Assembly (NCBI GenBank): GCA_900315255.1
Contig: OMYH01000012.1
Location: forward strand, 1-64,000
DNA length: 64,000 nt
Direction: 5' to 3'
DNA from: an uncultured Eubacteriales bacterium
Lineage (GTDB): Bacteria; Bacillota; Clostridia; Oscillospirales; Acutalibacteraceae
Below are positions 42,749-53,882 of this stretch, piece by piece. Below the pieces are notes generated by a model, which was not told where the DNA came from, did not search any database, and was given only the letters and a program-made list of their open reading frames with translations. Within the stretch, counting starts at the first letter, position 1; every line of letters begins with the position of its first letter. Made by a program: the position numbers and the translations under genes.

Positions 42749-43954
42749 ATGAAAATTCCGTTTTCACCGCCGGATATAGGTCAGGCGGAAATCGACGCAG
42801 TAGTTGAAACACTCAGATCATCATGGATCACAACAGGACCAAAGACCGAACAGCTCTCACAGAGGGTCGCAGAAATGTGCCATGTACCGTATGCTGCCTG
42901 TATGAACAGCGCAACTGCCTGTCACGAGATGTCGCTCAGACTGCTTGGGATAGGTCCCGGAGATGAGGTTATCGTTCCTGCATATACATATACTGCGTCG
43001 GCGAGCGTTATCGAACACGTCGGGGCGATTCCTGTTATTGTAGATGTTGAAAAGGGTACGTTCCATATTTCATATGAAGAAGCAGAGAAGGCAATCACCC
43101 CAAAAACAAAAGCGATCGTCGCAGTGGATCTCGGCGGTGTTCTGTGTGACTATGACAGACTGATCGCTATTGCCGAAAGCAAAAAGGATATGTTCACACC
43201 GTCAAATGATATGCAAAAAGCAATAGGCAGGATCGCCGTAATTGCCGACGGCGCACATTCGTTTATGGCAGAGAGAAAAGACGGCAAACGCTCCGGTGAG
43301 CTTGCTGATTTTACAAGCTTTTCGTTCCATGCGGTGAAGAATTTTACTACCGCAGAGGGCGGTGCTCTTGCGTGGAAACCGATCAGTGGCTTCGACGGAA
43401 AAGATATAAAGAAATCACTGGCGCTGCTTGCTTGTCACGGTCAGGACAGAGCCTTCAAGCCGGAAGGTGAAAAGCCGTTCTGGGAGTACGACATTGTGTA
43501 TACCGGATATAAGCACAACATGACGGATATTCTTGCTTCCATCGGTCTGGTTCAGCTTGACAGGGCGGACGAGATACTTTCAAAACGCAGATATATTGCT
43601 CAAAGATACAACGAGGCGCTTGCAGACATTGAAGGCGTGGAGTTCCTCGATCACTTTGAAACCATAGGCTCAAGCTTTCATCTGTATCTTGTGAGATTCC
43701 CGGGTAAAAGCGAAGAATTCAGAAACGAGTTCATGGACAGAATGCTTGCAAAGGGTGTTGCTACAAATGTTCATTACAAGCCGCTTCCTTTGCATACCGC
43801 ATACAAAAACCTTGGATTCAATATTGCAGATTATCCTAATGCATACGAAATGTATAAGTGCGAGGTCACGCTGCCTTTGTACACCCTGCTTACAGATGAA
43901 CAGATAGATTATATCGTAGAAAAATTTCAAGAAACTTGCAAAGAAATGCTTTAA
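42749..43954 (+). CDS. DegT/DnrJ/EryC1/StrS family aminotransferase
   Basis: 401 residues from ATG 42749, AAAGGAG upstream. A PLP enzyme of the sugar aminotransferase family: ITTGPKTEQLSQRVAEM near the N-terminus, YAACMNSATACHEMSLR, DGAHSF, and the PLP lysine in SFHAVKNFTTAEGG. KHNMTDILASIGLVQL and VHYKPLPLHTAYK are also typical. It moves an amino group to a keto-sugar nucleotide. No other nucleotide-sugar gene is nearby, so the sugar cannot be guessed. Confidence 0.9.
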   Translation: MKIPFSPPDIGQAEIDAVVETLRSSWITTGPKTEQLSQRVAEMCHVPYAACMNSATACHEMSLRLLGIGPGDEVIVPAYTYTASASVIEHVGAIPVIVDVEKGTFHISYEEAEKAITPKTKAIVAVDLGGVLCDYDRLIAIAESKKDMFTPSNDMQKAIGRIAVIADGAHSFMAERKDGKRSGELADFTSFSFHAVKNFTTAEGGALAWKPISGFDGKDIKKSLALLACHGQDRAFKPEGEKPFWEYDIVYTGYKHNMTDILASIGLVQLDRADEILSKRRYIAQRYNEALADIEGVEFLDHFETIGSSFHLYLVRFPGKSEEFRNEFMDRMLAKGVATNVHYKPLPLHTAYKNLGFNIADYPNAYEMYKCEVTLPLYTLLTDEQIDYIVEKFQETCKEML

Positions 43955-44010
43955 TGTGACATAATATCAATCTATTTTACATAAGAAAAGTAACATTCTT
44001 GAAAACATTC

Positions 44011-44039
44011 TTGACGAAAATACGCATATATGATACTAT
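44011..44039 (+). promoter_or_regulatory. Promoter of the amino-acid transporter operon
   Basis: TTGACG (44011-44016), 17-base spacer, TACTAT (44034-44039). A small hairpin CTCAC/GTGAG (44061-44076) lies in the leader. Confidence 0.7.
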
Positions 44040-44097
44040 ATTTGAGTGAATTTATAAATACTCACAGGATCGTGAGTTGTTCAGGAGGATAAGGATT

Positions 44098-44928
44098 ATG
44101 ACAAAAATGAAGAGATTTCTTGCCATTGTTCTTGCAGTAGTTATGTGTTTGGCTATTGTAGGCTGTGACAAGAAGGACGAACCCGCTGCACCTGCAGCTT
44201 CCACACCTGAGTCTTCGGCACAGACCGTTGCCGCAACAGAGGATAATGCCGACAACACAACAAGCTCGGGTACATTGGTAATGGCTACAAACGCTTCGTT
44301 CCCGCCGTATGAATACTACGAGAACGAGAAGATCGTAGGTATCGACGCAGAGGTAGCAGAGCTTATCGCACAAAAGCTTGGCATGACTCTCGAGATCAAG
44401 GACATGGAGTTCAGCTCGATCATCGGAGCTGTACAGACAGGTTCGGTTGATTTTGGTATGGCAGGTATGACAGTAACAGAGGAGCGTCTTGTAACGGTAG
44501 ATTTTTCCGATACATATGCAACTGCAGTGCAGTCTGTAATCGTTAAAGAGGACAGCGAGATCGCAGCAGTTGAAGATCTTGAAGGCAAGAAGATCGGTGT
44601 TCAGGAGAGTACAACAGGCGATATCTATGCAACAGATGATTTCGGCGATGAGAACGTAAAGAGATTCAGCAAGGGCAACGATGCTGTTGCAGCTCTTTCT
44701 GCAGGAATTGTAGACGCAGTTATCATTGATAACGAACCTGCAAAGAACTATGTTGCAGCTAACGAGGGTCTGAAGATTCTTGATACATCTTATGCAGAGG
44801 AAGAGTATGCGATCGCAATCAGCAAGGATAACACCGAGCTCAAGGATAAGATCAATGCAGCACTCGCCGAGCTTAAGGCTGACGGAACACTCGATGCAAT
44901 CGTAGCTAAATACATTCCCGAAAACTGA
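44098..44928 (+). CDS. Amino-acid ABC transporter substrate-binding lipoprotein
   Basis: 276 residues from ATG 44098 (AGGAGG at 44083-44088). A lipoprotein signal peptide ends in IVGC, whose Cys becomes the lipid anchor. A Pro/Ala/Ser-rich spacer follows, then a family 3 solute-binding domain (MATNASFPPYEYYENEKIVG, then DVVEL-type IDAEVAELIAQKLG, GMAGMTVTEER, KKIGVQESTTGD). It captures a polar amino acid such as glutamine, arginine or cystine outside the membrane for the permease downstream. Confidence 0.92.
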   Translation: MTKMKRFLAIVLAVVMCLAIVGCDKKDEPAAPAASTPESSAQTVAATEDNADNTTSSGTLVMATNASFPPYEYYENEKIVGIDAEVAELIAQKLGMTLEIKDMEFSSIIGAVQTGSVDFGMAGMTVTEERLVTVDFSDTYATAVQSVIVKEDSEIAAVEDLEGKKIGVQESTTGDIYATDDFGDENVKRFSKGNDAVAALSAGIVDAVIIDNEPAKNYVAANEGLKILDTSYAEEEYAIAISKDNTELKDKINAALAELKADGTLDAIVAKYIPEN

Positions 44929-44957
44929 TATAGTTAATCGAATAATCATACAAATCG

Positions 44958-44986
44958 ACGGGGCTACGTAACGTAGTCCCGTTTTA
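44958..44986 (+). terminator. Partial terminator between binding protein and permease genes
   Basis: ACGGGGCTACGT (44958-44969) pairs with ACGTAGTCCCGT (44971-44982; the tip cannot fully pair), then TTTTA. It probably keeps permease mRNA below binding-protein mRNA. Confidence 0.65.
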
Positions 44987-45005
44987 TCAGAAGGAGAAAA
45001 AACCG

Positions 45006-45731
45006 ATGAATCTTGCAATGCTTAACGGTTTTGATGAATGGTTCTCAAAGTATAAAGAACGTTTTATCAATGACTTCATTACCGATAACCGTTGGAAATA
45101 TCTTTGGAACGGTCTGGGTGTAACAATGAAGATAACACTCGGCGCACTTTTACTGGGTATTCTGCTTGGTTTTCTTGTGGCGGCTATCCGTTCTACACAT
45201 GACAAGACAGGCAAGCTGAGATTTTTGAATCTGCTCTGCCGCATTTATCTTACGGTTATCAGAGGTACGCCCGTTGTCGTACAGCTCATGATAACTTACT
45301 TTGTAATTCTTGCACCGCTTGGTGTAAATGAAATCATCGTTGCAATATGCGCATTTGGGATAAACTCGGGCGCTTATGTTGCCGAGATCGTCCGTGCAGG
45401 TATTATGTCTATTGACAACGGTCAGTTTGAGGCAGGACGTTCACTTGGCTTTAACTATCCGCAGACGATGTATATTATTATACTTCCGCAGGCTTTCAAG
45501 AACATCCTTCCGGCACTCTGCAACGAGTTTATCGTTCTGCTGAAGGAAACCTCCGTTGCGGGTTACGTTGCGCTTCAGGATCTTACAAAGGGCGGAGATA
45601 TTATCAGAGGAAGAACATTTGACGCATTCCTTCCGCTCATAGCTGTCGCTCTTATCTATCTTGTTATCGTTATGATACTCACAAAGCTTGTATCTATACT
45701 GGAAAGGAGATTGAGGAACAGTGACCACTAA
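45006..45731 (+). CDS. Polar amino-acid ABC transporter permease
   Basis: 241 residues from ATG 45006 (AAGGAG at 44991-44996). About five membrane helices; the ATPase-contact loop is [20 protein letters not shown], then [27 protein letters not shown] and [12 protein letters not shown] are HisM/GlnP family signatures. It forms the membrane channel of the importer. The ATPase gene begins eleven bases before its stop. Confidence 0.93.
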   Translation: MNLAMLNGFDEWFSKYKERFINDFITDNRWKYLWNGLGVTMKITLGALLLGILLGFLVAAIRSTHDKTGKLRFLNLLCRIYLTVIRGTPVVVQLMITYFVILAPLGVNEIIVAICAFGINSGAYVAEIVRAGIMSIDNGQFEAGRSLGFNYPQTMYIIILPQAFKNILPALCNEFIVLLKETSVAGYVALQDLTKGGDIIRGRTFDAFLPLIAVALIYLVIVMILTKLVSILERRLRNSDH

Positions 45732-46494
45732 GAAAGAATTTCTTGAGAAAACTAACGGCGCACAGTGCCTTATCGAGGTCAATAACCTTGAAAAGCACTA
45801 CGGCGATATCCACGCTCTTGACGGTATAAATACAAAGATATACAAAGGAGAGGTTGTCGTAATAATCGGACCTTCGGGTTCGGGAAAATCGACCTTTCTG
45901 CGTTCGCTCAACCTCCTGGAGCTTCCGACAGGCGGCGAGATAATCTTCGAGGGAGTGAATATGCTCGATAAATCTGTCGATATCAATAAGCACCGTCAGA
46001 AAATGGGAATGGTGTTCCAGCATTTTAATCTGTTCCCGCATATGACGATCATGAGGAATATAACAGTCGCTCCGATCAAGCTATTGGGGTTGTCAAAGGC
46101 TGAAGCCGAAAAACGTGCTATGGATCTTCTCGGCAAGGTCGGACTCGCCGACAGAGCAAATTCTTACCCTGCACAGCTCAGCGGAGGACAAAAGCAGCGT
46201 ATAGCTATTGTCCGTGCATTGTGTATGCAGCCTGATGTAATGCTTTTTGACGAACCAACTTCGGCTCTCGATCCCGAGATGGTCGGCGAGGTACTGGAGG
46301 TTATGAAGTCACTCGCACGTGACGGTATGACCATGGCTGTTGTTACACACGAGATGGGCTTCGCAAGAGAGGTTGCAGATAGAGTGATATTCATGGCAGA
46401 CGGAAAGATCCTCGAAACAGGTACTCCCGATGAGATATTCACTGCGCCTAAAACTGACAAAGCTAAGCAGTTCCTCGCAAGCGTGCTGAAATAA
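45721..46494 (+). CDS. Polar amino-acid ABC transporter ATP-binding protein
   Basis: 257 residues from GTG 45721, overlapping the permease gene. Walker [19 protein letters not shown], signature [15 protein letters not shown], Walker [20 protein letters not shown] and the His loop VVTHEM match GlnQ/HisP. It hydrolyses ATP to drive amino-acid uptake. Confidence 0.95.
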   Translation: MTTKKEFLEKTNGAQCLIEVNNLEKHYGDIHALDGINTKIYKGEVVVIIGPSGSGKSTFLRSLNLLELPTGGEIIFEGVNMLDKSVDINKHRQKMGMVFQHFNLFPHMTIMRNITVAPIKLLGLSKAEAEKRAMDLLGKVGLADRANSYPAQLSGGQKQRIAIVRALCMQPDVMLFDEPTSALDPEMVGEVLEVMKSLARDGMTMAVVTHEMGFAREVADRVIFMADGKILETGTPDEIFTAPKTDKAKQFLASVLK

Positions 46495-46514
46495 TATTTA
46501 CAGGAGGGGTGTGT

Positions 46515-47321
46515 ATGAGTTACGATATTATTGCCCTTGATATAGACGGTACTCTTACCAACAGCAAAAAGGAGATCACTCAGAGAACGGTCAAGTCTTT
46601 GATCGAAGCACAGCAGCTCGGCAAACGGGTCATACTTGCTTCGGGCAGACACGACTGCGGAATGCGTTCCATCGCAAGAACACTGAAGCTTGCCGAATAC
46701 AACGGTGTGATTCTCTCTTTTAACGGCGGCAGGATTATCAATGCTGCAACCAATGAGATCATCTCCCAGACATTCTTTCCTCGGAAATACATAGCAAGTA
46801 TCCTTGATATCATCAGCGGTTCGGGACTGACGGCTATAACATATGAAAACGATACCATAATAATGGATAATACTGTTAATGAATATACATATATTGAAGC
46901 CGAAATTGTCGGTATGGAGTATAAGCACGTTGATGATTTTTTATCCTACGTTAATTTCGACATCAATAAAATGCTCCTTGCAGGCGATCCCGATATTGTT
47001 GATGAGTATGAAGAAATACTCTCAGAGAGGTTTAAGGGTTACTTCGATGTTTTTAAAAGCTGCCCGTTTTTCCTGGAGATAATGCCGTTTGGTGTTAATA
47101 AGGGCGCAAGTCTGTCAAAGCTTTTGCCTAAGCTCGGCTATTCCCGTGAACAGCTCATTGCCTGCGGCGACAGCTATAACGATATGACTATGATCGGCTT
47201 CGCAGGTCTGGGCGTATGTATGAAAAACGGCGAAAAGGATGTCAAGAAAATTGCCGATGTTGTCGCCGACAGCTGCGATGATGACGGTGTAGCTAAGATT
47301 GTAGAGAAATATTTGCTGTAA
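46515..47321 (+). CDS. Cof-type HAD hydrolase (sugar/cofactor phosphatase)
   Basis: 268 residues from ATG 46515, six bases after AGGAGG (46503-46508); the GTG at 46509 is adjacent to that site and is rejected. HAD motif I is DIIALDIDGTLTNSKKE, motif II SGRH, and motif III/IV is KGASLSKLLPKLG with CGDSYNDMTMI. The cap-domain layout is of the Cof/YidA kind, which dephosphorylates sugar phosphates or cofactors. It follows the transporter genes by 20 bases and ends at a strong terminator. Confidence 0.9.
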   Translation: MSYDIIALDIDGTLTNSKKEITQRTVKSLIEAQQLGKRVILASGRHDCGMRSIARTLKLAEYNGVILSFNGGRIINAATNEIISQTFFPRKYIASILDIISGSGLTAITYENDTIIMDNTVNEYTYIEAEIVGMEYKHVDDFLSYVNFDINKMLLAGDPDIVDEYEEILSERFKGYFDVFKSCPFFLEIMPFGVNKGASLSKLLPKLGYSREQLIACGDSYNDMTMIGFAGLGVCMKNGEKDVKKIADVVADSCDDDGVAKIVEKYLL

Positions 47322-47331
47322 AAGTTGTTTT

Positions 47332-47372
47332 AATAACCAAATCGGAGCGTTTCGATTTGGTTATTATTTTTT
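47332..47372 (+). terminator. Rho-independent terminator after the HAD gene
   Basis: AATAACCAAATCG (47332-47344) pairs perfectly with CGATTTGGTTATT (47353-47365), loop of eight, then a T-run. Confidence 0.9.
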
Positions 47373-47511
47373 GTTACAATCATGTTACATTTATTGTATA
47401 TTAACGCTTTAAATGGTAATATGATTTAAAGCATACTTTGTGATGCTTTAATAAATTATTGGCATATACTGTTGTTGTATTATGCCAAATATTACAAAAG
47501 GAAGCTTCTAT

Positions 47512-50500
47512 ATGCAATTTCGTAAGAACAGCGGTTTAAGACGACTTCTTGCAGCATCGGTTTCTGTTTTAATGCTGACGGGAACCCTGCCCGGAATATT
47601 CAATGACTTTGTGAATGTTCCGATTGCTGCGCAGGCGGAGGAAACTGCCTCAATCGACTTTGCGAACGGTCCTGTTATTGTTACAACAACAGGATACAAA
47701 CAAGGCGGCGTTTCTGTAGAGTACACAGGCGACTATGTATTCAAGGGCGATATAGCTGCCGCAAACCCGTTGACATTTGTCAACGACACAAACAAGCCTG
47801 TCGAGTTTAATGTCACATTTGACGGCGATGTTAACATCGTCGCAGCGAACATTAACGGGGCAGCAGTTACCATAAAGGGTAACAAAATGACAACAGTCAA
47901 CGTACGGAATAACGGTAATGCTTCGATTCTGAATGCTCCCATGATTGGCGAATACGAGGTTGATACTTTCTTAAGTGAGGTCAATTCCGTAGTCAGCTTT
48001 ACCAATGCAAGCGGAAAAAGCGTTGATTTCGGAGAGAGTCCGTCAGCCGTAAAAACAAAGGTGCTTGTTGACGGAATGGAGCCGTTTGTATCGGAAAATT
48101 TCGTTAATATCACAAACAGATATTTCTTTTTCTTCCAGGATCTTATCCAGGGAGTATATGTAGATGACGAACAGATCAGCGTCACGGGCGGATTTATGCC
48201 TTCATCATACAGTGTTCCGTGGGAAGCTGAAGTAACCGTTATAACAAGAGGTCAGGCTAAGTTTAACGGTGTTGCTCTTGATCCTGTCGAAGTTGATGAT
48301 GTTACATATACTTACGAGTTTGCGGCAGATGAAGATTTTTATGTAGAGCCGGCGCTCACATTACATATCGTTCAGCCTGCGACTTGTGATAAGGAGGGTA
48401 TGGATTATTACTTCTCCTCCGATGACAACAAGTATTACCGTGATTATACGGGACAGGAGCCGATAGAGGATCTTTCAACATTGGTAATTCCCAAGACTGA
48501 TCACAACATCGTTCCAACACCTACAACAGATTTCATGGGACAAGCTGCAAATGAAAAAGAAAACTACTATAAGTGTACTATTTGCGGCAGGTATTTCTCC
48601 GATGCAGAGGGTACAAATGAGGTTGACGCAAGCGAGGTTGTTATCGAAGCAGTCGAGCATGATCATGAATATGACGACAACGGCTTCTGCAAAGACTGCG
48701 GCGGATACCAGCCTGCAGAAGAAGTTAACGGCGTATGGCAGATCTCCAACGCAGGTCAGCTTTACTGGTTTGCACAGCAGTGCGACAGCGGCAACCAGAA
48801 GAACGCTGTTCTCACGAAGGACATCGTTATCCAGAAGATCGAGTTCGGTGAGGACAACCTGCCGACCAATCTTGATGAGTTGAGGACATGGAAGCCGATA
48901 ACAATGTACAGCACCGTCAACGATTCACGTAGAATGTACAGCAAAACATTTGATGGCTGCGGTCATACAATCAGCGGTCTGTACGTTGAAGTCGGCGATA
49001 CAAGCAACAGTAATAATCAGGATCACGGCCTATTCGGCTGCACAAGCGGCGCTGAGATAAAGAACCTCGGTATGCTTAACAGCTACATCGTGAACGGTTA
49101 CTATGACTGCGGTTCGTTTGTCGGTGACGCATGTTACGATGATTATGGTTCGACTGTCTTGACAAACTGTTATTCGTTTGCTGTCATAGACTGTAACGGC
49201 AGGAATTATTGCGGCGGTCTGATAGGTTATGGCGACGACTCTAGTGACGGGACAGCTTTTGAAAACTGTTATTTTGCCGGAAAAATGGTTAATGGAAACC
49301 AATATGCAATCTGCGACGATTACGGTACCGCTCGTAATACATGGTACTTGGATGACTGCGGAGGTCGTGATTACGACGATGCCGAGAGCTTCACTGCAGA
49401 AGACCTCGCATCGGGCAAGCTCGCTTATGAGCTTAACAAGAATGCCGACGCACTCACGTATTATCAGATGCTGGGTGAGGACGCATATCCCCATCTTGAC
49501 AGCACAAAGGGCATTGTTCACCGTGTAAACGGCGACAGCGGCGATATTGATGAATTCACAAATGATCACGTTCTTGTAAAGATCGAGCAGAGAGATTATT
49601 CTCCCGCATTGTATTTAGACAACTATCTTATTTCTTCCGAAGTACCCGGCGTTTCTCAGGACGTGTGGTATGATGATGTTTGCCACAAGTACTATACAGA
49701 CGAGCAGGCAACTACGGAGATAGACGAGAATGATGTATTTGTTTATCCCGACAGCACAGTGTCTGTTAATGTTGTTTCAAAGAGCGTTACCGATCTCACT
49801 GTAAACGGTTGGACAAAGGACAGCGAAGACGGTTCGGTAACTGTATTTAAGGGTTCGACAAAGAACGTAACGGCTGCTATCACTTCAACTGCTCCCATAG
49901 CAGTCTGGGCTTGTGTTGAGAATGAACCCGCACCCGACCCTGTTCCGGGCGAAGAGCCTGTTTCAAATCTTCAGCGTGTAGCGTTTGTAGAAGCAACAAT
50001 GACGTCGGACGGAGTATATACAGCAGAACTTGAGAGGGGCATGATCTATGAGATAGCCGATCTCTTTGAGATCGATAACGAAGGTACGATCACTGCATAT
50101 AACGGTCCATGCAACGTTCTTGAGTATAACGAGCTTCATGTAAATGGCTATAGCGGTGATACTATCGTTATCCCCGAGAAGATCAACGATATCACAGTGA
50201 AGGCTATCGGCAAAGAGGTATTCAAATTTGCTCAGATCAAGTCGATCACATTCCCGTCCACTCTTGAAGAGATCGGCGACGGCGCATTCTACGGCGCAAG
50301 CTTTGATGAAAATGATCTTGACCTCAGCAATACGAGCGTCAGGACAATAGGAATAAGAGCGTTTGAGTCTTATTACTATATGTTGGATCATGAAGTAACC
50401 GGCAGCTGTCTTGAGAGCGTAACGTTCCCCGAAACACTTGAATATATCGGAGTTTCTGCATTCTACGGCAATAGGTTTACGGAGCTTACGATTCCGAAGT

Positions 50501-52872
50501 CGGTACAGTATATCGCTCTGGAAGCATTTGCTCAGAACCCTGTATCAAGTCTGATATTTGAAACGGAAGAGGACGGTACAAGTGAACTCAAAGCTATCGA
50601 GAGCTCGGCCTTCAGCATCGGTTTTATTTCCAATAATCAATATCCCGATGGAGTAATTCCCATCGGTCAGACGATGATGGTTCGTGACGTAACGATCACA
50701 GTTCCTGCCTGCAGAATCGACGGCTATGCATTCTCGGGTATGATCATGGGACGTGATATGTATTTAGGCAGATTGGGATACAATTTACCCACCTCACTGC
50801 GTATCGTTGTTACCCCGAACGGTGACAGACAGCTTGATTTAGGAAAGACAGATATTGCAGCTTATAATGTAGTTTCTATGCCTGACGGTGTATTTGATGA
50901 AAATGATCTGTATACAGGCTTTGAAACAATGGATCTTCCCACAAAATCTTCCCTTGGTATGAGTCAGCAGAGTAATAATATGTACATGGGCAACGATGAT
51001 TCATTATCAATACAAAGTGCTCAGCTCTTTGTTGAGGATAACGTTCCCATAGCCGATCTCGGCGCATATGCAGAGGGTGAGAACGTCTGGGATATTTATA
51101 CTTATGATTCTGATAATGAAGATAATGATGGTAACGATGATCCCGTAACAGTTGAAGATACTCTGATAAGGTATGGAATGCAGCTCAGAGCTATTTCGTC
51201 CGTTCTCGGTACATCGGGCAGATATGCGATATTCTCTGAAAGACTCGATCCGCTTTACACGATCTGCGTAGACGAAGAGAATATCGGCACTGGCTTCACC
51301 GACAGCGAGAAAGCACAACTCAAGCCTGTATCGGCTTCAACTAATGCATTTGATTTCACCAATTTCGATCCCTCCGATATGTTTACGATGAACCCGTTCA
51401 CAAAGAACTCGATACTCAACATCTTCGGAATAGATTACACGATAGTTCGCAATTATAACGTACTTATCGATCCCGGCAAGGTTAATACTTATCTTGTTGC
51501 AGCTATGAGAAATACTCTCAGCGATCCTGCCGACGCAGCGAATAATATGTTCGGCAATATGCAGATGTTCCCGTTCATGACGGCCGGTACAGAACAGCCC
51601 GAGCCGACAGAAGATGTGATCAATCCGCTTACAAAGGATGGATTCGTAAGATTCACAGAGGGTATGCCTTATGTAATTCTCTCAACGTGTTCGCTTGACT
51701 ACGTGGGAACAAAGTAAACAACAGACACACCCGACAGAGCTGACAGAACAGACGACAGCGATCCGTTCTTTAACTTCAGCGAGATCACAGCAGAACAGCT
51801 TGAAACGATCAAGACAGAATACCCGAACCTCTACGATTACATCACAGAGAACATGGCTAACGGCTATGAGTATGTATATGCAGCAGGCTGTAAGGAAGAT
51901 ATCCTTGCAAAGGATAATTATCACATTATTCAGCACATTCCGAACTATGAGTATTTCGTGAATGAGAGTGATCCGAGTCAGCTTCTTGTCGATGATCTTG
52001 ACGACATCAACCCGCCGTACTTATACGCAGAGCTCAAGGTTGACGAAGTATATTATGTAGGCGACGAGATGCCGAATGAAAAGAACGTAGAGTTCAAGGA
52101 TACTCCCGATACTCCCGACGTGACCGTGAAGATCACCAAGGAGAGTGAGGACGTTCCGGAAGTTACAGAAGAAGGCACATACACAGCAGAGGCAACGATC
52201 GTTGTTGACGGCGAAGAGTATGTACTCGTTAAGGACTTCATGGTCAAAGAGAAGCCTGTAGAATCTGATAGCGATAATACAGACAGTGACGAAAGCCCCG
52301 ATCAACCGCCTGTTGATTCCGAAAACACAGATAACACAGATAATTCCGATAACTCGGATAATACCGATAATACCGATAACTCCGACAACACGGACAACAC
52401 CGATAATTCGGACAATACCGATAACTCCGACAACACGGACAACACCGATAATTCGGACAATACCGATAACTCCGACAACACGGATAACACCGACAATTCG
52501 GACAACACGGATAACACCGATAGTTCGGACAACTCCGACAATACGGATAATTCTGATAATTCGGATAACACCGATAGTTCGGACAACTCCGACAATACGG
52601 ATTCCGACGAAAGTCCTGATCAGCCGAAGGATCCCGAGGGCAATAATCCGTACCTGATGGGTGACGTTGACTTTGACGGAAAGATCACCGCAAAGGATAG
52701 CTTGCTCATAATGAGAAAGGTTATCAATCTGTACAAGTTTGATGAAATTCAGGAGCTTGTTGCCGATGTAAACAATGACGGCAGGATCTCCAACGCTGAC
52801 GCAATGGTAATTTTGAGATATACGATCAAATTACCTGCAAACGGAAGCGTAGGCAAGACAGTTTATCTGTAA
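47512..52872 (+). pseudogene. Giant leucine-rich-repeat dockerin protein interrupted by one in-frame TAA
   Basis: From ATG 47512 (AAAGGAAG at 47497-47504) 1401 codons lead to TAA at 51715-51717. The same frame then runs on without a break to 52872, giving 1787 codons in all. A signal peptide (ending near AAQAEE) is followed by a region with CxxC pairs (KCTICGRYF, FCKDCGGYQ), a GLUG-like part (KTFDGCGHTISGLYVEV), BspA-type leucine-rich repeats near 850-1050 (SITFPSTLEEIGDGAFYG, TELTIPKSVQYIALEAF) and an Asp/Asn/Thr/Ser stalk. The end is a type I dockerin (GDVDFDGKITAKDSLLIMRK and ADVNNDGRISNADAMVILRY). The sense codon at the stop was probably CAA. As it stands the product lacks the dockerin. 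Confidence 0.82.
52326..52610 (+). repeat. Low-complexity coding repeat (TDNSDN-type stalk)
   Basis: About 95 residues made only of Thr, Asp, Asn and Ser in a three-residue rhythm (SDN, TDN). Longer blocks such as GATAACTCCGACAACACGGA recur at 24-66 base intervals. It is a flexible spacer before the dockerin. Confidence 0.9.
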
Positions 52873-52880
52873 TTATTATG

Positions 52881-52917
52881 ATCTCCCCGATGAAATTCCT
52901 CATCGGGGGGATTTTTA
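52881..52917 (+). terminator. Rho-independent terminator after the dockerin gene
   Basis: ATCTCCCCGATGA (52881-52893) pairs with TCATCGGGGGGAT, followed by TTTTT. Confidence 0.88.
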
Positions 52918-52955
52918 AAAAAACGTAATTTTTATCAATTCAAATCAAAAAACTA

Positions 52956-52984
52956 TTGAGAATTATTCGTCTTTGTAGTATAAT
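52956..52984 (+). promoter_or_regulatory. Promoter of nfnAB
   Basis: TTGAGA (52956-52961), 17-base spacer, TATAAT (52979-52984). Confidence 0.78.
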
Positions 52985-53035
52985 AAATAAGTATACTTAA
53001 GCAAACAATTAAAAAAACCGAAAAGAGGTTTGACT

Positions 53036-53881
53036 ATGTTTAAAATCTTAGAGAAAACACCGCTCAATTCGTCAATGACAAAAATGGTAGTTGACGCACC
53101 GCACATTGCTAAAAAAGCAAAGCCGGGTCAGTTTATTATATTCCGTGTTGACGAGTACGGAGAGAGAGTTCCGCTGACAATCGCCGATTATGATTCGCAG
53201 AAGGGGACTGTCACTATCATATATCAGAAGGTTGGGTTCAGTACTATGCTGCTCGATACATTGAATGAGGGCGATTATATTCTTGACTTTGTCGGACCTC
53301 TCGGAGTACCGAGCGAGCTTGAAGGCTACAAGAAGGTCGCTGTAATCGGCGGCGGAGCAGGCTGTGCAATAGCATATCCACAGGCGAAGGCTCTCCATAA
53401 CATGGGCACTGCTGTTGATGTTATCGCAGGATTCCGCAATACCGAGCTTATTATTCTTGAAGACGAGATGAGAGAGGCAAGCGATAATCTTTACCTTATG
53501 ACAGATGACGGCTCTAACGGAAACAAAGGCTTTGTGACAACAGCACTGGAAAACAATATCAAAGCTGGTACGGATTATGATCTTGTCATAGCTATAGGTC
53601 CTGTTCCGATGATGAGAGCGGTCAGCGAGCTTACACGTCCTTACGGGATAAAGACTATAGTTTCAATGAACCCTATCATGATCGACGGAACAGGTATGTG
53701 CGGAGGCTGCCGTCTGACGGTCGGCGGAAAGACACGGTTTGCCTGTGTAGACGGTCCCGATTTTGACGGACATGAGGTCGATTATGACGAGCTTATGAAA
53801 CGTAATGTAATGTATAGAGATAAAGAGCAGACAGCAAGAGATAAGAACTGCCGTCTGATAAGAAATGTCGAGGTGAACTGA
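53036..53881 (+). CDS. nfnA: NfnA-type ferredoxin-NADP+ reductase subunit alpha (sulfide dehydrogenase-like FAD/NAD-binding protein)
   Basis: 281 residues from ATG 53036 (GAGGTTTGA upstream). An FAD-binding beta-barrel (PGQFIIFRVDEYGERVPLTI) is followed by a NAD-binding half (VIGGGAGCAIAYPQAKAL). A [2Fe-2S] Cys cluster near the end reads MCGGCRLTVGGKTRFACVDG. With the next gene it should form NfnAB, which couples NADPH, NADH and ferredoxin by flavin-based electron bifurcation in anaerobes. The enzyme is cytoplasmic. The two genes are one base apart. Confidence 0.88.
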   Translation: MFKILEKTPLNSSMTKMVVDAPHIAKKAKPGQFIIFRVDEYGERVPLTIADYDSQKGTVTIIYQKVGFSTMLLDTLNEGDYILDFVGPLGVPSELEGYKKVAVIGGGAGCAIAYPQAKALHNMGTAVDVIAGFRNTELIILEDEMREASDNLYLMTDDGSNGNKGFVTTALENNIKAGTDYDLVIAIGPVPMMRAVSELTRPYGIKTIVSMNPIMIDGTGMCGGCRLTVGGKTRFACVDGPDFDGHEVDYDELMKRNVMYRDKEQTARDKNCRLIRNVEVN

Positions 53882-53882
53882 T

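Noticed and set aside
44062-45018. Cys-rich 318-residue ORF on the minus strand
   Set aside because: It lies wholly opposite the clearly identified substrate-binding lipoprotein gene and has no ribosome site or family signature.
51715-51717. Reassigned or read-through TAA as normal decoding
   Set aside because: TAA ends many well-identified genes here (for example iscU and the giant tip gene), so code reassignment is untenable; a nonsense change is simpler.
52326-52610. CRISPR-like array of short repeats
   Set aside because: There are no unique spacers of constant length; the repeats are codon-level and in frame.
52286-52657. Open frames on both strands across the TDNSDN repeat (a TRTTP-type protein and a SELSVL-type protein)
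   Set aside because: They are by-products of the simple triplet repeat; the true frame has a matching dockerin and upstream domains.
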